Below are positions 27,938-36,475 of a stretch of DNA of 64,000 nucleotides, in pieces; the first letter of the stretch is position 1, and every line of letters starts with the position of its first letter. A program made the position numbers and the translations under genes. The DNA comes from Solirubrobacter deserti (lineage in GTDB: Bacteria; Actinomycetota; Thermoleophilia; Solirubrobacterales; Solirubrobacteraceae): contig NZ_JAPCID010000033.1 in the NCBI RefSeq assembly GCF_027587175.1, positions 1-64,000 of the forward strand, read 5' to 3'. A model generated the notes under the pieces. That model was not told where the DNA came from and ran no database searches. It saw only the letters and a list, made by a program, of their open reading frames with translations.

Positions 27938-28291
27938 TCACCGACCTGACCTCCCCCGGATCAGCGGCACGTTCGTCGGACCGGAAGCGCTGCGCGGGCG
28001 TGCAGGTCGAACGTGAGCCGGCGGAACCCTTTCGGCCTCCGCGGCCGACCCGGCGTCCGCAAGCGTCGCGCGGACCTGCTCAAGATCGAAGCGGAGCCGC
28101 GCCCTCGGGCCGTCGCCGAGCCGGACGGCGCCGAGCTGGGCGGCGCGCGCGTAGACCCAGTCACGTTCGACGCCGAGCGTGCATGCCAGCGTGGCGGCGT
28201 CGACGTAGCGCCCGGGAGCGACGCCTTGCCGGAGCAGCAGTTCGACCACACGCGCAGCGACCGCTTCGATGTCGTCGGCGTCGAGACTCAT
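27938..28291 (-). CDS. Small HTH protein, possible excisionase
   Basis: The 117-residue protein has an N-terminal helix and then YVDAATLACTLGVERDWVYA, which resembles the winged helix of excisionases and MerR-like DNA-binding proteins. The C-terminus is Pro/Arg-rich. It lies 113 bp upstream of the integrase gene on the same strand. The gap has a 14-bp palindrome (ACCAAC, 2 nt, GTTGGT at 27867-27880) that could be an operator or binding site. Excisionase or regulator of the integrase is the simplest reading. Confidence 0.7.
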   Translation of the reverse strand: MSLDADDIEAVAARVVELLLRQGVAPGRYVDAATLACTLGVERDWVYARAAQLGAVRLGDGPRARLRFDLEQVRATLADAGSAAEAERVPPAHVRPARPRSASGPTNVPLIRGRSGR

Positions 28292-28881
28292 GACGGTCAG
28301 CGGCTTCGGCGCTTCACCTCTCCGGCGGCCGGCGAGCGGCGATCGAGTCCGGAGTCCGCGTGCCTCGGAAGCCGCGTGTGGAGCTGAGATCGTGCGCGCG
28401 CTCTGAGCCCCTCCGGCGCAGCCGAAGCGGCCCCCCGCGACAAGCGAAACGGTTCGTCGTCACGGCCGGGGCAAGGAGTTCGGTGCTCGCTTCAACGGTC
28501 TTGCGCATCTCGTTCCGCGGCGCCGCCGTACCTAGTGCTAACGGTCCGCATGCCCGCAAATTCCGGATGCGACCGGACGTGCCTGCCCTACCAAACCTCA
28601 GTCTTGCCGGTGCGTCGCCGCAGTCGGCTTGCCCCGGCGCTGCAGATGCCGCTCGCCGATGCGACCACTGGCCGGGCTCGATGTTGAGTCCCCCAAATGC
28701 CCGGAAGCGGTGACCGTGTGACCGTTGTTGTCGACGATCGCACATCCCATGGGAATGACGCCCCGGGGCCAGCGCAAGCCGTCGCTTATCATCCCAGCCT
28801 TACCGTGCCGGTGTTGCGACGCTCACTGGTCGACCTCGTCACTCCCAACCGAGGGCCCGCGGCGCGCGTAGACTCGCAATC
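28292..28881. other. 590-bp gap, no supported gene
   Basis: No frame on either strand shows coding character, start signals or a recognisable protein, and I see no strong repeat or hairpin. It separates the recombinase module from the defence island. Confidence 0.5.
28869..28874 (+). promoter_or_regulatory. -10 box TAGACT before a leaderless GTG
   Basis: TAGACT lies 7 nt upstream of GTG 28882, matching the leaderless pattern found elsewhere in the window. Confidence 0.4.
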
Positions 28882-29147
28882 GTGCATGAGCCGGTCATAA
28901 GTGAGGTAGTGGAATCCGCACGCTCGCCCTCGGCGAGCACGGCTCGCGTGGGGTCGTGGTCCGATGGTCGGACGGGAACGTCACGGAAGCTCTGCGCTAC
29001 TACGAGGACGAGATGCTCGTCAGCGAGGGCGATCTCGTCGGACTAACTCAAGAGCAGGTCCGCAGTCTGCGGCATCGCCGCGACGTCGGGTACCTGCAGC
29101 GCGACGACAGCGCGCCGGACGACGTAGGACCGTTCTGGGACGCGTAG
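28882..29147 (+). pseudogene. Small conserved-type protein with apparent one-base frameshift
   Basis: From GTG 28882 the frame gives HEPVISEVV. It must then change frame at the GG of 28911-28912 to continue as IRTLALGEHGSRGVVVRWSD, with a tail containing LVSEGDLVGLTQEQVRSLR, ending at TAG 29145-29147. Adding one G restores an 88-residue protein. I recall similar small proteins in actinobacteria but no function. The alternative start GTG 28956 gives only 63 residues and lacks the ordered N-terminal part. It is convergent with the NgoMIV-family gene, with 4 bp between them. Confidence 0.6.
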
Positions 29148-29151
29148 CCGG

Positions 29152-30117
29152 TCACTGCAGCAGGTCGAGAGGCAGATCCGCGATATCACGTAGGCGGTCG
29201 GCGCGGATGAGCAACTCGAGCTGACGCTGGACTTCGGGCGGAGATACCCGGCGGACCGCACGCTCGAGCAGCGGAAGGCTGAGGTGGTATACGCAGTCGA
29301 TCTCTCCGGTGCCCTTGCCGAGGCTTTCCAGCCGCCCGGGCCAAACCTCGGCGGTTGCGACAACCATTCGCGGCATCGGCCCACGCCGTTGCCGAGCCAG
29401 CTGCAGCGCCTCGGTGCGGACGTTCTGCCCCCGATCGTTGCGTAGCGTGAACTTGCAGCTGACGTTGGCATGGCACAACGGGACCTCGCCCGGCGCCGCG
29501 GTGAGCGGCGAGCGCAACGACTTGAGCTCATCCGCGGTGACCAGGCGATCTCCACCTCTGCGCTTGGCCGTGAGCTGGCCGTGGTCCTTGGGCGGTATGA
29601 GGACGAGCAGATCGGCGTCAACGAGGTACTCGCCGTGCAGGAGAACCTCAAGTTGCTCACGTTCCTCCGCTGCCAGCGCCTCGCGTTCGGCGACCTTTGA
29701 CTTAGGCGATCGAGGCTTCGACGGCACCGGGTCGACCTTCATGCGCGTTGCATCGCGGTCGAGCCGTTCCAGCAGTCTGAGATGCGCATACTGCCGGCCC
29801 GCATAGATCTTGCCGCGCTGGAACTCCCAGTTCTCGCGGCGGATGGCGAGAGCCTCGGGCGAGCACAAGCACGAGCGCAGGAACGTCTCGATCGCCTCGG
29901 CGAACCCAGCACCGATCGCATTCGCCTCCCCCGTCGTGGGGTTGGCGAGCGAGCGAGCCGGAGATCGGGACGCCGAGAGCAGATTGAGGAACTCCTCGCC
30001 GATTGCGTGCGACGTGCCGTCGGAGACTGATGGCAACCCGGTACTTCGGTAGCCCAGTAGCTCCCGCGCGACGAGATCCGTGATCAGCTGTTCTTTGGCA
30101 TCGAAGATCACGGACAT
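29152..30117 (-). CDS. NgoMIV-family type II restriction endonuclease (predicted GCCGGC)
   Basis: The 321-residue protein matches NgoMIV, a tetrameric endonuclease cutting GCCGGC. Shared features are the early glutamate-containing helix (GFAEAIETFL), RQYAHLRLL, an aspartate strand VDADLLVL, and the catalytic Ser-x-Lys strand NVSCKFTLRNDRGQNVRTEA. Next come RRGPMPRMVVATAE, LGKGTGEIDCVYHLSL and the C-terminal DIADLPLDLL. The order and spacing follow NgoMIV (286 residues) with modest insertions, so activity is plausible. It lies 72 bp downstream of the DISARM-like operon on the same strand and may be its last gene. A cognate methyltransferase would be the one at 40840-41856. Confidence 0.9.
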   Translation of the reverse strand: MSVIFDAKEQLITDLVARELLGYRSTGLPSVSDGTSHAIGEEFLNLLSASRSPARSLANPTTGEANAIGAGFAEAIETFLRSCLCSPEALAIRRENWEFQRGKIYAGRQYAHLRLLERLDRDATRMKVDPVPSKPRSPKSKVAEREALAAEEREQLEVLLHGEYLVDADLLVLIPPKDHGQLTAKRRGGDRLVTADELKSLRSPLTAAPGEVPLCHANVSCKFTLRNDRGQNVRTEALQLARQRRGPMPRMVVATAEVWPGRLESLGKGTGEIDCVYHLSLPLLERAVRRVSPPEVQRQLELLIRADRLRDIADLPLDLLQ

Positions 30118-30189
30118 CGCTATCGCTGTTCCACGACGCCGGGTGAGATCCTGCGGGCGTCAGGACTGAGAAAGTCCGCGGATGTCACG

Positions 30190-31080
30190 CTACGCCGTCG
30201 CGATCATCGCGGCATCGCGATAGCCGGCGAGCTGATCGCGGAATGACGCGACGGCCTCCGCCCGGAGTGCCGGCAGCCCCTCCGTGTACCGGGTGCAGAT
30301 CAGCTTCTTGCTGAGGCCACCACCGGCCAGCACCGCATCACATCCATCTACGAACTTCGACAGGTACGTAATACGCCGCTTGAAGAAGTCAGCGTGCGGC
30401 TCGAAGAAGACAAGCTGGTCGAGCGGCAGAACCGGGCCGGCGCCCGGTACGTCAAGTTCATCCCATGCGCGCCGGGCGAACGAGGCCACCTCGGGGCGGA
30501 CCGGCTGATGGCGGAAGAGTTCAAGGCTGGTTCGCTGGAGTAGCGCCTGTACGGGCGAGGCTTGGCGATCTGTGAGCGGGGCAAGCCATGTCGGCAGCCA
30601 TACGAGGTTCGGCATGAACGAGTACAGCCACGGGTCCTCGCCTGCGACGCGGCCACCAGGCAGATCCCGCCAGATATGGCATGCGGTGAACCCGCGCCAC
30701 GGCTTCTGGCCGGTAAAAGGATGCCCCGCCGGCCCTCGCATGACGACGGGAAGCGGGAGCTTCTTGATGATCGAGTTGTCGTCGCGGAGGAAGCCGTCAT
30801 CGCGCGGCGCTCCCCACGCCTCAGGCCCTTGGTCATACCGGCATGACCGGTCTCGGACGCACCACGGCGTCATCACGGGCAGCTGGGCGTAGGCGGCCGG
30901 AGACCACCACACTCCGAGCCGCAGGATCAGGTGCGTGGCCAACTCGATCCCGGTACCGGTCTGAGCGCCCGCCAGATACCGGTACAGCTGCGCTGTGCGG
31001 GGCGCTTGTAGCGCCGTGCGGTCGCCGCTCAGGCGATCGAGCTCGGCGATCAGCTCAACCTTCGCATCGACGCCCTTCAT
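30190..31080 (-). CDS. Unknown protein at the end of the DISARM-like operon
   Basis: The 296-residue protein starts at ATG 31080, overlapping the drmB stop in ATGA, so it is translated with drmB. It is rich in Trp, Pro and Tyr (for example RLGVWWSPAAYAQLP and MPNLVWLPTWLAPL), and a C-terminal GGGLSKKLICTRYTEGLPAL precedes helices. No HxKxxxxD phospholipase-D motif is present, so it is not DrmC, which usually occupies this position. I do not recognise a family. Its place in the operon argues for a role in the same defence system. Confidence 0.75.
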   Translation of the reverse strand: MKGVDAKVELIAELDRLSGDRTALQAPRTAQLYRYLAGAQTGTGIELATHLILRLGVWWSPAAYAQLPVMTPWCVRDRSCRYDQGPEAWGAPRDDGFLRDDNSIIKKLPLPVVMRGPAGHPFTGQKPWRGFTACHIWRDLPGGRVAGEDPWLYSFMPNLVWLPTWLAPLTDRQASPVQALLQRTSLELFRHQPVRPEVASFARRAWDELDVPGAGPVLPLDQLVFFEPHADFFKRRITYLSKFVDGCDAVLAGGGLSKKLICTRYTEGLPALRAEAVASFRDQLAGYRDAAMIATA

Positions 31081-32981
31081 GCCATCCACCCGCAGGACGG
31101 GAAGAAGCCAAGGTCAGGGTTGCTGGGAGTCCCGACGACGAGCCCGCGGTCAAGGAAGCGGTTGAATTCCTCGCACGCCGTCTCGGGCACGAGCGCGCAA
31201 CTGTGACACGCGGCGAGGTTGCAGGAGTCGGGGCCTTGCCCGGCTGAGGTCCCGATCTCCATACAGACCGGGTCCGATGCACACCAAGTGGCTCCGCGGA
31301 GAGCGGCGTCAAGGACGTTCTCGAGGTACCCCGGCTTGCCCATACGCACGAGACCGCCCATCGTCCCTTCAGCATCGCCCGCGGCGGTGTAGATCAGGAC
31401 GGCGGCGTCAGGGCGATCGGCGGCAGACGATACGTAGAGACGCTCCTTCAATGCGGCTGAGCTGTATCCGCACTCGAACGTCAGCTGGTTCATGAGAAGG
31501 TGCGCCAGCGTGTGGACGAGTACGAAGCGCGGAGTCAGGTCGCGGTCGCGGAGATTGCGCTTCGCCTGGGCCGTGGCGTAGAACTTGACGAGTTTGCCGA
31601 CGTGGTCGCGCACGTCTGGTTGCGCTTCCCATTTCTTAAGCCTCGTCTCGCTGAGGCGTAGGAACAGGCCTTCGCCGAACACGCAGTAGCCGGGAAGCCA
31701 GCGCTCCTGGTAGACAGGCGGGGCCTTCCAAAGCTGCGCGAGCCGGTGTTCCCTGTCAGGCGGCTGCTCGGGGAAGATCCGGCTGAACCCGGCCAGCACA
31801 CGGGTTTCGCGTAGCCGCTCGACGAGGTTGAGCGAGCTGAACGCATCGGGTATCACGTCGGCGTACTCGTCGGCCTCTCCGCGCCGGACTGTCAGTTCCG
31901 GCGTGTCGATTGAGTCACTGAGCACGGCTGCCTCAGCTCTACGGAACTGCTCCTCGCTTTCTTCGTCGTCGCCGTCGTCTTGGGGCACGTCGCGGGCTCC
32001 AAGCTCAACGTCGAGAGCCGCTCGAGCGGCCGCCTCGACTTCGGCGTCCGAGTACTTCCGGAGCATCCGCTCATAGCCGCCCGCCCGGTACCGCTTGGCG
32101 TCCGGGGCTCGGTCGCTGTCGTGATCTGTGACGATCCTCGTGATCAGGTCCGGTGTCTCGAGGATGAGCGCGACGAGTTCCTCAGCGGCGCTCGACGCAG
32201 AGGTCGCAGGCAGGTAGATGGCACTCCGTATGACGCCGAAGTAGACGTTCGAGGCCGACCGGAGGCTGCCGCGCAGCGGCCGGTTGCATGAGTGAGGCTT
32301 AGAGCTTCCATGCTGTGGCGTTACGCCGTTGCAGTTGTAGACGGTTCCCGGCTCGAGGTTGCGGGCCAGGAACGACGAGTTCCCTTCGGCTTGGGTGATG
32401 CTGCCGAGGTTGCGCTTCTCGCCGCACGAGCACGTGACGCGCTGGTTGGCCAGCGTGGCGCCGCCCGTCGAGAACAACTTCATGGTCCCGCTGCAGCGTG
32501 GCGCCGCGCTCCGGTGAACCCACTCGCGCCACGGGAAGTCCTGCAGGTGGCCCGCGTCGCACATGGCGACGAATGGGACCTGGGCGAGGAACCGTTTGCG
32601 GCCCTCGGCCTCGCACGCCGTGCACTTCTGCCGCCCAGTCGCTTCGAGGCGAACCTCGCGAAGCGTCTTACACCATGGGCAGAAGTGCCACTGCGGGAAA
32701 CGCAGGAACGGGACCGTTAGCTCGACGTTGGGTACGACCTGGCCGCGCCGGCGGCGGCGATAGTCCGGCGGCAGGCGGAAATGGCCGACGCCGAGCCGCC
32801 GCTGCAGGCGCCACTCCTCGATCCGGAACTCGGCGTCGTCTGCTGCGGTGCCGTTTTCGTCTTGCCCGAACCAGTGATCCAAGCCCGCGGCGATCATGGA
32901 GGTGCCGTCAGGCGCGACGAGCATGGCGCCAGGGCCGAACGGGCTGATCATGTGTGCGCGGCGTACGGGTGCGCGTGACAT
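31077..32981 (-). CDS. drmB: DrmB-like DISARM protein with DUF1998 domain
   Basis: The 634-residue protein has the features of DrmB, the DUF1998 partner of the DISARM helicase DrmA. It opens with RRAHMISPFGPGAMLVAPDG. Cysteine pairs suggesting zinc ribbons follow (CPWCKTLREV and CTACE; CSCGEK). The DUF1998 region has LVHTLAHLLMNQLTFECGYS and AAVLIYTAAGDAEGTMGGLV. It ends with SCNLAACHSCALVPETACEEFNRFLDRG and CGW. In DISARM, DrmA and DrmB form a complex that acts on incoming DNA. The ATG at 32981 overlaps the drmA stop in TGATG, so expression is coupled. Confidence 0.88.
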   Translation of the reverse strand: MSRAPVRRAHMISPFGPGAMLVAPDGTSMIAAGLDHWFGQDENGTAADDAEFRIEEWRLQRRLGVGHFRLPPDYRRRRRGQVVPNVELTVPFLRFPQWHFCPWCKTLREVRLEATGRQKCTACEAEGRKRFLAQVPFVAMCDAGHLQDFPWREWVHRSAAPRCSGTMKLFSTGGATLANQRVTCSCGEKRNLGSITQAEGNSSFLARNLEPGTVYNCNGVTPQHGSSKPHSCNRPLRGSLRSASNVYFGVIRSAIYLPATSASSAAEELVALILETPDLITRIVTDHDSDRAPDAKRYRAGGYERMLRKYSDAEVEAAARAALDVELGARDVPQDDGDDEESEEQFRRAEAAVLSDSIDTPELTVRRGEADEYADVIPDAFSSLNLVERLRETRVLAGFSRIFPEQPPDREHRLAQLWKAPPVYQERWLPGYCVFGEGLFLRLSETRLKKWEAQPDVRDHVGKLVKFYATAQAKRNLRDRDLTPRFVLVHTLAHLLMNQLTFECGYSSAALKERLYVSSAADRPDAAVLIYTAAGDAEGTMGGLVRMGKPGYLENVLDAALRGATWCASDPVCMEIGTSAGQGPDSCNLAACHSCALVPETACEEFNRFLDRGLVVGTPSNPDLGFFPSCGWMA

Positions 32982-35900
32982 CAGGCCCGGTCCCTCTCGT
33001 ATTCCGCGGCCAGCAGGTAGGCCTGCGTGACCTCCGCTCGGCATTCGGCATCTACGTTGCGAAGCGACGTCGGGACAGCCCACGACAGCAGTTGCTCCTC
33101 ACGGCTGGCGTAGCTGCCCGCGTACCGCAGTAGCGCGTAGTCCTCTGAGTCGTTGTCGGCAAGCCAGTCCGAGTAGCCCCACTTGCGCCACTGCTCAGCG
33201 CGCTTGGCGAAAACAGCCGCAAGCTGCTCCGATTCGTCCGGGTCTACGTGGTCGACGCGGTCCTGCAGGAGTTGCCGCGCGGCTTCGAGCAGGTCGTCGG
33301 GAACTGGCCGGGGGCCCGTGCCGTCGTGCGCGAGCTGCCGGACATAAGCAACGATCACGGCGTGCAGCGCCCGGTCGAGCACCGGTGGCGCGAACGGCGT
33401 CACACTGGTTGGCTCGACTTGGGCATACAGCCGCTCGTGGTACGAGCGGAACTTCTCGAAATGAGACCTGTCGCGGGGTTTGGAAGCGCTGTAAATCGTC
33501 GCGACAAGCCCAGGGCGCTCCCACCAGCTGCGACCCACGCGGCCGGTGGCCTGGATGTATTGCGCGGTTGTTTTCGGCTGGCCCACGACCGACATCAGCG
33601 ACAGGCGGTCGATGTCGACGCCAACCTCCACGATGTTGGAGGCGAGGCAGACATCCACGGCGCGGTTCGCTTCCTCCGTGTAGCGCACCTCGAGCTCTTC
33701 AATCGCGGCAGGCACCTCGTCGTTGCGGAGGCGGCCGGTCAGCTCCGTGTCGCGCCAGATGCGCCGGACCTCCGCGGAGTCGAGGCCGAGCCGTTTGGCA
33801 ACAACGCGGAAATAGTCCGGTATGTCCGACTGCAGCAGCGAGACCGACGTCCCGAGCTCACGTAGCGAGTTGAAGAACACGAGCAGGGTCCACCAGGGAT
33901 CCCGGACGTCAGCCTCGAGCATGTAGGCAGCCTGCAGCAGGGTGGTGAATGTGCGGACCTGCGCAGTCTGCACGGAGCCAAGGCCAGCCCCGTGGATGCC
34001 CACGTATACGCGGCCACGTTCTAGCTTCCCCTCCTCGTCGCGCGCGTAGCTCGCGAAGTACGAGTCGCCGGCATCCAGACCACGAGGCGGAAACAGGGCG
34101 ACTTCGTCTCGCGCGTACAGGTCGCAGACCTGCTTCTCATACCGGCGGATCGTGGCAGTTGAGCCGACGATCTTCGGCGCTACCGGCTCATCGCTCCGGC
34201 GGTCTGTTGCGAGCTCCTGGATCACCGTTTCGTACAAGCCGACCATCGAGCCAAGCGGGCCGGAGATCAGGTGCAGCTCGTCTTGGACGATCAGGTTCGG
34301 TGGGCTTACTTCGCGGTCGCCGCCGGCGATCAATCCGAACAGGCGCCGTGCCTCCGGACGGAACGCCAGCATGGCGAACTTATCGACCGTGCCGATGACG
34401 AGCGAGGGTCTACGCTCGTACACGTCTTCGTCGATGACATAGACGGGCAGGCCCTTGTGGAACTCGCACGTCCCGTCCGGGCATCTCAGGCCGACGGACT
34501 CCTCGCGTTCAACGTATCCGGCGATTTTCGGCTCCGTCCTAACCGGGCGACCTTCCTTCGACGCCTTGATCGGGCCCATCTGCGCGGCGCACCAGGGGCA
34601 GCGGAGCAGGATGAATGGGTTCTCCCCAGTGCCGTCGCGATTGAGCTTGCGTAGCGCGGCAACTGCGTCGCGGCGCGAATTGGGTGTGACGGACGCGCCG
34701 AGCCATACTCCGATCGAGATCTCGTGGCTGCCCAGCGACTCGGCGCGCTGCTTGCGGACGTGCTCCATCGCGCAAATCAGGGCCGAAGCTCGTTGGAACT
34801 GCTGCGCCGTGAGCAGGCGCAGCGTGTAACGCATCAGGACGTCCACGCCCGTGTCGTTTCCGTCCCGGAGCCGGCGGTAGAAAATCGAGAATGCGGTGAG
34901 CGCGAGGTACGCCTCGGTCTTGCCTCCACCCGTCGGGAAGAAGATGAGCTCGACGACCCCTCGGTCTGGGGCCGTTCCCTGCGCGGTCGAGCGGAGGCAA
35001 GCGAGGACGAACGCGATCTGGAAAGGACGCCAGGTTCCGCGCCCTTCGGTCCGCGGCGTGAAGCCGCCTTCGATCCGTATCCGCTTGGCCTTGCGGTCGT
35101 AGATCGTCTCCCGTAGTGCATGACCGCTGCGCTGTTGTTGCAGCAGCATGGCCCAGTTCGCGAGGCGAAACGCTTCTGCCGCCAGCGGGTCCGTGCCCGA
35201 GACGAGGAAGTCGATGCCGTCCTTCATCCGGTCGCACGCCTCACGGCACAGTCGCATGTGCTCCACGGCTGCGTCCCGGTGCTCAGAGACGTCGTCGATG
35301 CGAGCCTCTTGCGTCTCGATCCAAGCCGTGTAGCCGGCCACGATGTCCCGGAGGGATTTCACCCCGTCGTCGTCAGCGACGATCCCCGCGAGCGGCGCCA
35401 TAGGAACCGCGATTGTGTTTCCCTCGTCGTCTCTGATCTCCGGCGTCGTGCTCGGGAGTTCCACCTCGGGCAGCGCGGCCGTCAGCACTTCCGTGGCCCG
35501 GTGGCTTCCCTCCGGCGCCGTCCAATCAGCAGAGCAGCCATGCCCGATGGCGAAGGCCGGCACATCCCGGTACAGCAGAGCGAGGGAGGCCAGCTCAGGG
35601 TCGTCACCGACTCGCTGGCGCTCTTCGTACGGGCAGAAGATGGCCGCGCCGCCGGCCTTGCAGGCGAGCTGGACCTGGAAGATCGACGCACTGTCGGGCG
35701 CTTTCGCGCTTGAGCGGTTGACGGCGCTGACCGTAAGCAGGTACCGGTCATCACCGAGCGGCCTGGTGAAAGCCGCGAGGTCAAGAGCGATCCCCTCAGG
35801 GAGGTCATCGTTCTGCACGTCAGCCGGGACCATCCCGCGGCCTGCGGCGAGCGACGCGCGCGGAAAGCGCGCCGAGATCGTGAAGGGCTCGCGCAGCCAC

Positions 35901-36475
35901 CAGGTCCAGCGAGCGCCTGTCGAGCGGATGGCGATGTCCTTGCTGCGATAGCGAGCACCGGACAACACGACCTCGAGGTGATCCGCGTCCGAGAGATCGC
36001 ATACGAAACTCAGCCCAAGGCTGCTCGGGCGGAAGCCGTTGGCGGTCGTCAACGGCAGATCGTCGTCGGCGGCTTCCCGGGCGATCGCCCGCCGAGCTGT
36101 GAGCCGATCCGTGTCGTCGTCCCGGTCTTTATCGGCGATCGCCTCGGTTTCGGCGACATCGAGCGCGTCCTCTTCGGCGCCGCTGGCCGCGGTGGCGTCG
36201 AGCGTGTCGTCCTCAGCGGGGCTCTTGCCGGGATCGGCTTCGAGTTCCAATCCGATCGGGTACAGGACGCCCACCCCGTAGCGCTTGCCGGGCCGATCCC
36301 CGGTCAGGATCTCTTCCCCTGTTCCGGCCTGCCGGTATGGACCTGACGCGGCCTGCGGCGTGTCGAACACGAGCTCACCCGCGCAGTTGATCTCCTTACC
36401 GGCCGGTGAGGGCCCTACGAGCTCGGCACGCAAAGCGGCGAGCAGGCGTTCCCTCGCCCCGATGAAGTCAGGCAT
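32981..36475 (-). CDS. drmA: DrmA-like DISARM helicase
   Basis: The 1164-residue superfamily 2 helicase is of DrmA size and pattern. Walker A is PTGGGKTEAYLAL (about residues 512-517). The DEXH box is atypical, QDELHLISGP (near 730), as in DrmA and related helicases. Further motifs are STATIRRYE, ASNIVEVGVDIDRLSLM and QATGRVGRSWW (near 974). The first 450 residues are a poorly conserved region typical of DrmA. ATG 36475 is preferred because GGAGGAG lies four nt upstream; it overlaps the preceding helicase gene by 8 bp. It should unwind or translocate on phage DNA with DrmB. Confidence 0.88.
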   Translation of the reverse strand: MPDFIGARERLLAALRAELVGPSPAGKEINCAGELVFDTPQAASGPYRQAGTGEEILTGDRPGKRYGVGVLYPIGLELEADPGKSPAEDDTLDATAASGAEEDALDVAETEAIADKDRDDDTDRLTARRAIAREAADDDLPLTTANGFRPSSLGLSFVCDLSDADHLEVVLSGARYRSKDIAIRSTGARWTWWLREPFTISARFPRASLAAGRGMVPADVQNDDLPEGIALDLAAFTRPLGDDRYLLTVSAVNRSSAKAPDSASIFQVQLACKAGGAAIFCPYEERQRVGDDPELASLALLYRDVPAFAIGHGCSADWTAPEGSHRATEVLTAALPEVELPSTTPEIRDDEGNTIAVPMAPLAGIVADDDGVKSLRDIVAGYTAWIETQEARIDDVSEHRDAAVEHMRLCREACDRMKDGIDFLVSGTDPLAAEAFRLANWAMLLQQQRSGHALRETIYDRKAKRIRIEGGFTPRTEGRGTWRPFQIAFVLACLRSTAQGTAPDRGVVELIFFPTGGGKTEAYLALTAFSIFYRRLRDGNDTGVDVLMRYTLRLLTAQQFQRASALICAMEHVRKQRAESLGSHEISIGVWLGASVTPNSRRDAVAALRKLNRDGTGENPFILLRCPWCAAQMGPIKASKEGRPVRTEPKIAGYVEREESVGLRCPDGTCEFHKGLPVYVIDEDVYERRPSLVIGTVDKFAMLAFRPEARRLFGLIAGGDREVSPPNLIVQDELHLISGPLGSMVGLYETVIQELATDRRSDEPVAPKIVGSTATIRRYEKQVCDLYARDEVALFPPRGLDAGDSYFASYARDEEGKLERGRVYVGIHGAGLGSVQTAQVRTFTTLLQAAYMLEADVRDPWWTLLVFFNSLRELGTSVSLLQSDIPDYFRVVAKRLGLDSAEVRRIWRDTELTGRLRNDEVPAAIEELEVRYTEEANRAVDVCLASNIVEVGVDIDRLSLMSVVGQPKTTAQYIQATGRVGRSWWERPGLVATIYSASKPRDRSHFEKFRSYHERLYAQVEPTSVTPFAPPVLDRALHAVIVAYVRQLAHDGTGPRPVPDDLLEAARQLLQDRVDHVDPDESEQLAAVFAKRAEQWRKWGYSDWLADNDSEDYALLRYAGSYASREEQLLSWAVPTSLRNVDAECRAEVTQAYLLAAEYERDRA

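Noticed and set aside
28314-28400. Possible tRNA remnant or attachment site (GTRTPDS-like translation)
   Set aside because: Only 13 of 19 bases match the tRNA-Thr 3' region and no cloverleaf forms.
30190-31080. DrmC of the DISARM operon
   Set aside because: No HxKxxxxD phospholipase-D motif is found, and the protein is Trp/Pro-rich and unlike DrmC.
31077-36475. Druantia-type system
   Set aside because: DrmA and DrmB are separate proteins with DISARM-like sizes; Druantia has one giant DruE helicase carrying the DUF1998.
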